DNA from: Calditrichia bacterium
GTDB taxonomy: Bacteria; Calditrichota; Calditrichia; RBG-13-44-9
Assembly (NCBI GenBank): GCA_026991005.1
Contig: JALXCH010000465.1
Span: forward strand, 6,743 to 13,955
Length of the DNA stretch: 7,213 bases
Direction of reading: 5' to 3'
Of this stretch, positions 1 through 5,491 are shown in pieces. Position 1 is the first letter of the stretch. Each line of letters starts with the position of its first letter. The notes beneath the pieces were generated by a model. That model ran no database searches. It had not been told where the DNA came from and worked only from the letters and a program-made list of their open reading frames with translations. The translations under genes and the position numbers were made by a program.

Positions 1-462
1 GAATTCCGGAATATCTTCTGTTTCCATCCCCTGGCGGTGGGTACCGGTTTCCAGTTTCAGGTGAAGGCGAATCGAGCGATTTGTCTGGCGGGTAAGCCGG
101 TCCAGCTCCTGCAGGGTTTCCCGGGTAAAAATGGCTAACCGGAAATTCCCTTCAATCACTTCGGATAAGCGGGAGCGCAGCACCGGTCCCATGATGAGCA
201 CATCCTCCCGAAAGCCTGCCCGGCGCAGTTCCAGCGCCTCATCCAATGCGTGTACACAAAAGGAACGTGCACCATTCTCCCGGGCCAGCCGGGCAATGGA
301 CAGCATTCCGTGCCCGTAAGCATTGGACTTAACCACCGCACAAAGCTCCACTTCCGGGGAGAGGAGCTTCCTGAAAAACGCCATGTTCTGCCGATAGTGA
401 GAAGCCGAAATTTCAATCCAGGTCGTACATTGTTCTGGGGTTACACTGGAATTCGGATACAC
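1..462 (-). CDS. alr: Alanine racemase, N-terminal part (cut by window edge)
   Basis: Pyridoxal-phosphate enzyme that interconverts L- and D-alanine in the cytoplasm, supplying D-alanine for peptidoglycan. Reading the minus strand gives 154 residues without a stop. They include AVVKSNAYGHG (residues 42-52), in which Lys45 is the PLP Schiff-base lysine, preceded by the family's typical first strand WIEIS. LKLETGTHRQG follows at residues 135-145 and matches the family motif containing the PLP-contacting arginine (Arg143). Only the first part of the TIM barrel is present; the rest lies beyond position 1. The start is uncertain: no ATG exists upstream of WIEIS in this frame. GTG at 462-460 is chosen because GAGAG lies just upstream; the frame stays open back to a stop near 654, with a TTG at 600. 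The ATG that encodes residue 27 would remove the first strand. No clear promoter was seen. The family call is very secure. Confidence 0.93.
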   Translation of the reverse strand, partial: MYPNSSVTPEQCTTWIEISASHYRQNMAFFRKLLSPEVELCAVVKSNAYGHGMLSIARLARENGARSFCVHALDEALELRRAGFREDVLIMGPVLRSRLSEVIEGNFRLAIFTRETLQELDRLTRQTNRSIRLHLKLETGTHRQGMETEDIPEF

Positions 463-656
463 AGTCTGCTCTCTGTTTTTGTGGTTGATTGGGTTTCCAA
501 ACGCTTCGGAAAATGAGTATTTTTTAATACTTACGTAATCTGCAAATCGATGGTAAAAAATCCATCCTGCACACTGGAATTCACATTTTATGCATCCCAA
601 TTTTTTACAGATTGGTATTTCAACTTCCGAGTCAATAACAAGCCAACGAAATCAAG

Positions 657-705
657 AGGCTGTGTGAAAATGAAAATCAGAAAAATATTTAATCAATATC
701 ATGCA
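657..705 (+). repeat. Left terminal inverted repeat of the MITE-like element
   Basis: Pairs with 1051-1100. The outer 16 bases are nearly identical to the right end; the inner part shares AATATTTA and TATCAT blocks in the same order. Confidence 0.65.
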
Positions 706-907
706 TATTTAAATTTACCATATTTATGTAAAACTGCGGCAGTAAAAAGCGTAGAGTTATTTTTATTCCTTACTGAATTTAGTGTTTTTCTACGGACTCT
801 ATGACTCCATCATTAAGTCAACAACACAAGAATATTTTGTATCTGTTCATTTTCACAAATCCTAAAATTCAAGGCATATCTTTTAAAAATATCAATTTGC
901 ACTGATT

Positions 908-1048
908 TTTATTATAGCCACGAGCTTGAGCTCGTGGATCTCAGAATCCACCTCAATAAATCAGGCTTTAGCCTAATATGGGGCTAAAGCCCAATTTGTA
1001 GTATGGTCCTTTAGTTCCCCGAGCTAAAAGCTCGGGGCTATATTTTAC
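908..1048. repeat. REP/BIME-like cluster of three hairpins
   Basis: Three strong, distinct stem-loops are packed into about 130 bp. Hairpin 1 is 918-937: CCACGAGC, loop TTGA, GCTCGTGG. Hairpin 2 is 964-991: GGCTTTAGCC, 8-nt loop, GGCTAAAGCC. Hairpin 3 is 1017-1037: CCCCGAGCT, loop AAA, AGCTCGGGG. Hairpins 1 and 3 share a CGAGC/GCTCG core. The unit is bounded by ATAGCC (914-919) and GGCTAT (1036-1041) in inverted orientation, with AT-rich flanks that are also roughly complementary. Such arrays resemble REP/BIME sequences mobilised by RAYT-type Y1 transposases or IS200/IS605 relatives; that link is inference, since no such transposase is in the window. The cluster lies inside the MITE-like element near its right end, so it may be a secondary insertion. 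Confidence 0.7.
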
Positions 1049-1050
1049 TT

Positions 1051-1100
1051 TGAATGATAATGAATAAATATTCTGTTGACATAGCATTTTTACACAGCCT
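1051..1100 (-). repeat. Right terminal inverted repeat of the MITE-like element
   Basis: Read on the minus strand it starts AGGCTGTGTAAAAATG and aligns with 657-705 with one single-base gap. The candidate target duplication AATCAAT follows directly at 1101-1107. Confidence 0.65.
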
Positions 1101-1246
1101 AATCAATTTCCGTGCTAAATCACAATGTTCTTCAAAAATAACAAAAACAGAGGCATAAAAGAAAGCAGGAAAGCAAATCCTGCGATTCCGGAAAATTTTA
1201 AAACTGTAAGATAAATTACTTGAATTAGTGCCGGGAAGGTATTACT

Positions 1247-1276
1247 TTGTAGTGCAAATGTTAGGAGTCCTAATTA
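1247..1276 (+). promoter_or_regulatory. Candidate promoter with palindromic operator for the EHP-repeat protein gene
   Basis: A plausible sigma-70-type pair is TTGTAG (1247-1252), an 18-bp spacer, then TAATTA (1271-1276). The perfect palindrome TTAGGA-G-TCCTAA (1261-1273) fills the end of the spacer and overlaps the -10 box, the classic position for a repressor site. It would put the transcript start about 25 nt before the ATG at 1309. The hexamers are weak matches, so the palindrome is surer than the promoter. Confidence 0.4.
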
Positions 1277-1308
1277 ATATATCGATGTACTAAATTCTGG
1301 AGGAAGAT

Positions 1309-1797
1309 ATGCAACGGTTTCACATAGTAAGCCTGGCAATATTGGTGGCGTTTTTTCTGGGAATGGAGAATGGATTTACCCAGGAGCATCCGGAGCACCC
1401 GGAACACCCTGCACACCGTGGAGCAGAACATCCCGGTTCATCTCAAAAAATCACCAAAGATCGTTTGGCTCAGGCCATCGAGCAGTATGTGCAGCAAGAA
1501 GCAAAATTGAAGGGTGGTTATTTCCTTTTCTACGATGCGCAGGAGAAGAAGCCACTTCTGCTCACGCTGGACAGGGTGCACAAGGAGCGCCTGGCGCAGA
1601 TTTCCGATGATGTGTATTTCGCCTGTGCGGATTTTGCCTCGGCAGATGGGCACACCTACGATCTGGATATTTTTATGAAGGGCACCGATGCGGAACACCT
1701 CACGGTGACCCAGATAACCCTTCATAAAAAAGACGGAAAAGCCCGCTACACCTGGAAGAAGGTGGGGAATTTCTGGAAACGTATTCCGGTAAAATAG
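1309..1797 (+). CDS. Secreted EHP-repeat protein of unknown function
   Basis: A 162-residue exported protein whose family I cannot name. The first ~25 residues form a Sec signal peptide: MQRFH, a hydrophobic core at residues 6-19, and a probable cleavage near Thr24-Gln25. The mature N-terminus is then EHPEHPEHPAH (26-36) with a further EHP at 40-42, a short His/Pro/Glu repeat that could bind metal ions; that is inference only. A compact domain follows at about 48-162. It has a predicted amphipathic helix (48-67), KGGYFLFYD (68-76), a single cysteine in DVYFACADF (101-109), GHTYDLDIFMKG (114-125) and a basic, Trp-containing end (RYTWKKVGNFWKR, 146-158). The start is well supported by GGAGGA at 1299-1304. 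The transglutaminase-like gene follows in the same direction, so the two may be cotranscribed, although a hairpin lies between them. Confidence 0.85.
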   Translation: MQRFHIVSLAILVAFFLGMENGFTQEHPEHPEHPAHRGAEHPGSSQKITKDRLAQAIEQYVQQEAKLKGGYFLFYDAQEKKPLLLTLDRVHKERLAQISDDVYFACADFASADGHTYDLDIFMKGTDAEHLTVTQITLHKKDGKARYTWKKVGNFWKRIPVK

Positions 1798-1810
1798 GCC
1801 ATAATACGTG

Positions 1811-1848
1811 CCGGTGGGAATCGGGAGATTCCTGCCGGATTATATTTT
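1811..1848 (+). terminator. Hairpin with T-rich tail between the two exported-protein genes
   Basis: A 12-bp stem, CCGGTGGGAATC (1811-1822) with GATTCCTGCCGG (1827-1838), closes on a GGGA loop; two of the pairs are G-U. The tail ATTATATTTT follows. It is a candidate intrinsic terminator or attenuator, probably leaky because the T run is interrupted. Confidence 0.55.
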
Positions 1849-1905
1849 CACGGGCAGTTTCAAGTGTCACAAAATTCTCCGTTCATTTTGATGAGGAATT
1901 GTAAA

Positions 1906-2961
1906 GTGCAAAAGGAATTGTTTTTGGTTATATCCGCAGGTATAATGGGGTCTCTTATTCTGTTAATGGGAATTCAATTTTCCAGCAGGGCAGACAATCC
2001 GCATGAGCATTTCAGGCACGGGAGGGAATTTTGTTACAAGGTTGTGTTTGAGGAAATTCCCCGCTTACAGGATTCTCTTTTTGTATGGATTCCTTTGCCC
2101 CAATCCAACCGTTACCAGACAATACGAAACCTGAAGGTGCATTCGCCGGGGATGGTTCGGCAAACCACCGAACCGGAATATGGCAACCGGATGCTGTTTG
2201 TGCGCGGTCTTGCCAGGGAATTTGCAGGGCAGAAAATTCGGATTCAATTTGCTTTTCGCCGCAAAGAAGTTCGGCACGGTGGACCCTACGACCGCAGCAT
2301 GAGTTACGGGGGGCATGCCACACTTCAGCGCTATCTGGAACCGGATAGTCTGGTTCCTATTGACGGGGAGATTGCCAGGCGTGCCCGGGAGGTAGAACAT
2401 CGGGTTGGGAAAAGCAGTGTGTACCAATTAGCCCATGCCCTGTTCAGGGATGTGCTGCAATCCATGAAATACGACAAATCCGGTAGCGGCTGGGGACGCG
2501 GCGATGCCCTGTTCGCCTGTGATGCGGGGCGCGGGAATTGCACCGATTACCATTCCCTATTTGTAGGGATGGCACGGGCGCTGGGCATTCCCGCACGGTT
2601 TATTATTGGATTTCCCCTCCCTGCTCAACCCGGAGACCAGGCAATTTCCGGTTACCACTGCTGGGCGGAATTCTGGGATGAAACCCGTGGCTGGGTGCCT
2701 GTGGATATCTCCGAAGCGGACAAACATCCTGAAAAAAGAGAATTGCTGTTTGGGGGATTGGATTCCCTGCGCATTGAGTTTACCATGGGGCGGGATATTC
2801 AGTTGGCACCTCCTCGCACCAAACACCGGTTAAATTATTTCATTTATCCTTACATGTTGCTGGGAGGCGAGCCATTCCGGGGGTATCGAACGCATTTTTC
2901 GGTGAGCCGGATATCAGAAAAGAATGTGTCCGGCATCCCTATCGGGAGTACCGGACACTAA
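1906..2961 (+). CDS. Exported transglutaminase-like (cysteine-protease fold) protein
   Basis: A protein with a transglutaminase core domain; members cleave or form amide bonds, and the substrate here is unknown. In this 351-residue version the signal peptide is MQKELFLV...GIQFSSRA (about 1-29), so the protein acts outside the cytoplasm. A beta-rich N-terminal region (about 45-120) contains VWIPLPQSNRYQ. The catalytic domain carries all three residues: Cys212 in GNCTDYHSLFVGMARALGIPARF, His251 in GYHCWAEFW and Asp267 in WVPVDISEA. The frame also opens at GTG 1864 (365 residues) and ATG 1891, but neither has a Shine-Dalgarno. GTG 1906 has GAGGA at 1893-1897, eight bases upstream, and leaves a cleaner signal peptide. 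It lies downstream of the EHP-repeat protein gene and ends six bases from the convergent superoxide reductase gene. Confidence 0.88.
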   Translation: MQKELFLVISAGIMGSLILLMGIQFSSRADNPHEHFRHGREFCYKVVFEEIPRLQDSLFVWIPLPQSNRYQTIRNLKVHSPGMVRQTTEPEYGNRMLFVRGLAREFAGQKIRIQFAFRRKEVRHGGPYDRSMSYGGHATLQRYLEPDSLVPIDGEIARRAREVEHRVGKSSVYQLAHALFRDVLQSMKYDKSGSGWGRGDALFACDAGRGNCTDYHSLFVGMARALGIPARFIIGFPLPAQPGDQAISGYHCWAEFWDETRGWVPVDISEADKHPEKRELLFGGLDSLRIEFTMGRDIQLAPPRTKHRLNYFIYPYMLLGGEPFRGYRTHFSVSRISEKNVSGIPIGSTGH

Positions 2962-2967
2962 CACCGC

Positions 2968-3381
2968 TCATTTCATTTCTACTTCGGTCATCCAGAAGTC
3001 GTGTTTGTTGCAAAAACTGGTAGCGTATAGCTTCTTGAACTTCTTATCCGGAAGCTCGTAGGACGAAACCGCTTCCTTGTCCGTTGGCTGGAAGGTCTTG
3101 GCGCCAATTACCGTCCCATCGTCGCCCACCAGCGTATGGCGCACAATGTAATGAGCCTGGGACATAGGATGTTTGGTGGTAATGGTGACTTTTTTACCAT
3201 CCACTTCCACCACCGGCGCATGGCTGCCTACTTTCTTCTTCCACTGTCCGGGATCCTCGGATGTGTAAATAATTCCGGAGGGTAATCCGTCTATTTTAGC
3301 CAGAGCCGGAGTGGTTTTACCCAGAGCCAGTCCCCCGGCAACCACCAGCGTGGCTTTTAGAAAATCTCTGCGTTTACTCAT
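2968..3381 (-). CDS. Tat-exported superoxide reductase (one-iron, neelaredoxin-type)
   Basis: Reduces superoxide to hydrogen peroxide at a mononuclear iron, drawing electrons from a donor such as rubredoxin in known systems. The 137-residue product starts MSKRRDFLK, a good twin-arginine motif, with a hydrophobic stretch and an A-L-A site near residue 28; it should be exported folded with its iron. All five iron ligands of the family are visible: His54 (SHAP), His71 and His77 (KHPMSQAHYI), and Cys124 and His127 (CNKHDFW). There is no N-terminal desulforedoxin domain with its FeCys4 site, which makes it a one-iron enzyme. The usual Glu-Lys before the first histidine is Gly52-Ser53 here, which is atypical. 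The ATG has GGAG at 3392-3389, seven bases upstream. The 3' end faces that of the transglutaminase gene with only six bases between stops. Confidence 0.92.
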   Translation of the reverse strand: MSKRRDFLKATLVVAGGLALGKTTPALAKIDGLPSGIIYTSEDPGQWKKKVGSHAPVVEVDGKKVTITTKHPMSQAHYIVRHTLVGDDGTVIGAKTFQPTDKEAVSSYELPDKKFKKLYATSFCNKHDFWMTEVEMK

Positions 3382-3434
3382 CGTAGTACTCCTTTATTTT
3401 GGTTAATTAAACCTTTTTGTGTTTGTACTCTGTA

Positions 3435-3463
3435 ATATTAATAAAGCTTCTTTATTTTATCAA
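3435..3463 (-). promoter_or_regulatory. Promoter of the superoxide reductase gene with internal palindrome
   Basis: On the minus strand TTGATA (3463-3458) is followed by a 17-bp spacer and TAATAT (3440-3435), a good sigma-70-like match. The spacer is almost filled by the inverted repeat AATAAAG-CTT-CTTTATT (plus-strand 3440-3456), suitable for a repressor. It sits about 54 bp before the start codon. No regulator is identified; the arrangement would suit an oxidative-stress or metal repressor, which is inference. Confidence 0.5.
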
Positions 3464-3481
3464 GAAGGGATTTGTTTCAGG

Positions 3482-3799
3482 CCCGGTCGATTGTTCCAGA
3501 TCCCGGCACATTGCTCCCCTTCCTTGAAATTTAAATTGTAAAATTGCAGGTTAAAGAATTATTTTCTGAAGGTTGAAGATGCGGTCGGCAGAATGAACGA
3601 GCAAATAGCCGGGTAGATGAGGTGTTTGTGAACAAAGAAAGACATAGCCTCTTTGGTTTTTGGGTGCGTTAATTTGTGATTTGAAATCTTATTGTGTGAT
3701 TTGCGATTTGAGCTCTGGAATTGTTCTCTCTGGTTTGGTTATTTTGGGATAAAATTAGTTAATTTTTTAATGAAAAATTGACCTTAGGAGCAACTACGT
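3482..3799. other. Divergent spacer between superoxide reductase and aldehyde dehydrogenase genes
   Basis: No gene, RNA gene or strong hairpin is seen here. Short repeats occur at 3676-3710: GTGATTTG at 3676-3683 and 3696-3703 (20 bp apart), then GATTTG again at 3705-3710. A convincing promoter for the aldehyde dehydrogenase gene was not found; TAAAAT in the AT-rich part before 3765 is a possible -10 without a good -35. Confidence 0.6.
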
Positions 3800-5227
3800 T
3801 TGGAAAGGGAAACGGAACCTCTGGAAGCTCGAATTCAGCGGGTATTTCGGGCGCAGAAAAAGAACCGGTTTGCGGTGGCTCAAACCACTGTGAAGCAGCG
3901 GCGAGCGAAGCTAAAGCGGGTGTTGAACTGGATTTATGACCATCGAACTGAGATTCAGGATGCGCTGCTTGCGGATTTCAGAAAGCCCCGGGAGGAGACG
4001 GATTTAACCGAGATTTACGTGGTGGTTTCCGAGATAAAGCATGCTTTGCGTCACCTGCGCCGCTGGATGAAGCCCCGCCGGGTGCCTCCCACCCGCACCA
4101 TGCTCACCACCCGTGCCTGGATTCGTTACGAGCCGCGTGGGGTGGTGCTGATTCTGGCTCCCTGGAATTTCCCCTTTAACCTGACGGTGGGGCCATTTGT
4201 CTCGGCACTGGCGGCGGGCAATTGTGCTATTCTGAAACCTTCGGAATACGCGCCGCACACTTCGCACCTTATCTACCGCATGATTAGTGAACTTTTCCCG
4301 GAAAATGAAGCGTCCGTTTTCGAGGGCGACCACACCGTGGCGGCTGCTCTGCTGCGGCAACCGTTCGACCATATCCTGTTTACCGGGAGTACCGCGGTAG
4401 GTAAATTTGTTATGAAAGCGGCTGCCGAGCACCTTACCACGGTGACGCTGGAGTTAGGCGGCAAATCGCCGGTTATTGTGGACCGCAGCGCCAACCTCAA
4501 AGATGCGGCACGAAAAATTGCCTGGGGCAAGTACATGAACACCGGACAAACCTGCATTGCCCCGGATTACCTGCTGGTACATCAGGATATTCACGAAGAG
4601 TTTGTAGTGCTCCTGAAGGCCGAAATTCAGCACCTTTACGGAAGTACAGTACCGGAGCGCCAGCGCAGCCCGTATTACGCCCGTATCGTCGATACCCGGC
4701 ACTACCAGCGGCTCCATGGTTTACTGGAGGATGCTCTGGCTCATGGCGGTCGCATCGAAATCGGTGGACATACCGATGCTTCCGAGCGCTACATCGATCC
4801 CACCGTGGTAACCGGGGTTTCGCCTGATTCGGCCCTGATGCAGGAGGAAATTTTCGGGCCTATTCTCCCGGTGATTCGCTACCAGGATGCCTGCGCTACT
4901 CTGGATCTCATCCATCGGCTGGAAAAACCACTGGCTCTGTACATCTTTAGCCGCGACCGGCAAACCATCGACTGCTTAATAAATAACACCCAATCCGGTG
5001 GCGTGTGTATTAACGATGTAGTGCTCCATTTCCTGCACCTGAATCTGCCATTTGGGGGCATTAATAACAGCGGACACGGCAACGCCCACGGATTCTATGG
5101 CTTCCGCGCCTTCTCTCACGAACGGGCCGTGTTAAAACACGGTGCCCTTAGCCCGCTGAAACTTCTGTATCCCCCGTACACCCCTACCGTCCGAAAACTC
5201 ATAAACTTTCTTTTAAAGCACTGGTAA
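3800..5227 (+). CDS. NAD(P)-dependent aldehyde dehydrogenase, class 3 type
   Basis: Oxidises an aldehyde to a carboxylate with NAD(P)+. The 475-residue length is normal for the class 3 (fatty or coniferyl aldehyde) branch, and all landmarks are present: PWNFP with Asn123, LKPSE with Lys146 for cofactor binding, FTGS (194-197), LELGGKSP with the general-base Glu218, GQTCIAPDY with nucleophile Cys252, EEIFGPILPV (349-358), and LPFGGINNSGHG (416-427) followed by GFRAFSHERAVL. GQTCIAPDY and the short C-terminus are typical of class 3. There is no signal peptide; the C-terminus KLINFLLKHW is mildly hydrophobic and might touch the membrane. The start is TTG at 3800, backed by TTAGGAG at 3784-3790; the first in-frame ATG falls at residue 90, too late. 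The GMC oxidoreductase gene downstream could supply its aldehyde. The substrate is not determined. Confidence 0.93.
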   Translation: MERETEPLEARIQRVFRAQKKNRFAVAQTTVKQRRAKLKRVLNWIYDHRTEIQDALLADFRKPREETDLTEIYVVVSEIKHALRHLRRWMKPRRVPPTRTMLTTRAWIRYEPRGVVLILAPWNFPFNLTVGPFVSALAAGNCAILKPSEYAPHTSHLIYRMISELFPENEASVFEGDHTVAAALLRQPFDHILFTGSTAVGKFVMKAAAEHLTTVTLELGGKSPVIVDRSANLKDAARKIAWGKYMNTGQTCIAPDYLLVHQDIHEEFVVLLKAEIQHLYGSTVPERQRSPYYARIVDTRHYQRLHGLLEDALAHGGRIEIGGHTDASERYIDPTVVTGVSPDSALMQEEIFGPILPVIRYQDACATLDLIHRLEKPLALYIFSRDRQTIDCLINNTQSGGVCINDVVLHFLHLNLPFGGINNSGHGNAHGFYGFRAFSHERAVLKHGALSPLKLLYPPYTPTVRKLINFLLKHW

Positions 5228-5323
5228 GATGTTTCAATTCCTATTCCAGACAGAAGAGCACATTCACCGATACCAGGCCAGGAAACTTTTTGAAATCCGT
5301 AAAGAAGCCTCGCGGCTGTTTTG

Positions 5324-5352
5324 TTGAATATTTACATTCAAAATCATAAATT
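5324..5352 (+). promoter_or_regulatory. Candidate promoter upstream of the GMC oxidoreductase gene
   Basis: TTGAAT (5324-5329), a 17-bp spacer and TAAATT (5347-5352) form a possible sigma-70 pair. The inverted repeat TTGAAT-N6-ATTCAA (5324-5341) overlaps the -35 box and could be an operator. The leader would be about 130 nt. A promoter here would let the GMC gene be expressed apart from the aldehyde dehydrogenase gene. The rest of the 264-bp spacer is AT-rich and shows no gene. Confidence 0.3.
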
Positions 5353-5491
5353 TTACAGGATTGTTTTTATGAATTATAGCGTTTTTTAATAGATAGAGTC
5401 GCGCCTGTAAATATTAACTCTTGCGCTGGCAGCACATCGCATATTTTAGCTTGCTGTTTTAAATTATATCGAAAAATTGTGAGGAGAAGTT

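Larger units (their letters stand above)
657..1100. mobile_element. Probable MITE-like non-autonomous element with terminal inverted repeats
   Basis: The left end AGGCTGTGTGAAAATG (657-672) is matched at the right end by the inverse complement AGGCTGTGTAAAAATG (1100-1085), 15 of 16 bases identical. The similarity continues inward to about 705 and 1051, giving roughly 39 matches in 50 columns with one gap; AATATTTA, TCA and TATCAT blocks are shared. The flanks are AATCAAG (650-656) and AATCAAT (1101-1107), a 6/7 match that reads as a target-site duplication. The 444-bp interior has no transposase. This is what a miniature element mobilised in trans by an insertion sequence looks like. The parent family is not identified; ends beginning GGCTGTGT occur in several DDE-transposase families. 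No computed significance is available. Confidence 0.68.
463..1308. other. Long gene-free region between alr and the EHP-repeat protein gene
   Basis: This 846-bp AT-rich stretch has no convincing gene. From left to right it holds the upstream region of alr (463-656), a probable non-autonomous transposable element (657-1100) with a nested three-hairpin cluster, and the presumed promoter region of the next gene (1101-1308). The only sizeable open frame, 550-804 plus, crosses the left boundary of the element and resembles nothing recognisable. A small hairpin at 516-531 (AGTATT, TTTT, AATACT) lies in the alr leader, and another at 1165-1183 (GCAGGA/TCCTGC) has no following T-tract. Confidence 0.75.

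Noticed and set aside
156..416. Open frame of 86 codons on the minus strand
   Set aside because: It is out of frame with, and fully covered by, the clear alanine racemase reading frame.
443..582. 12-base direct repeat ACACTGGAATTC at 443-454 and 571-582
   Set aside because: Short, isolated and partly inside alr; no similarity extends beyond it, so chance is likely.
550..804. Open frame of 84 codons on the plus strand
   Set aside because: It crosses the left edge of the repeat element, has composition like the AT-rich spacer, lacks a good ribosome site and resembles no family.
908..1048. Possible CRISPR array
   Set aside because: The three palindromic units differ in sequence and are not identical repeats separated by uniform spacers; no cas genes are present.
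1165..1183. Hairpin GCAGGA/TCCTGC
   Set aside because: Six-base stem without a T-tract on either strand and no gene end nearby.
5306..5320. Hairpin AGCC-TCGC-GGCT after the aldehyde dehydrogenase gene
   Set aside because: The stem is only four base pairs and the following tract GTTTTGTTG is interrupted, too weak to call a terminator.
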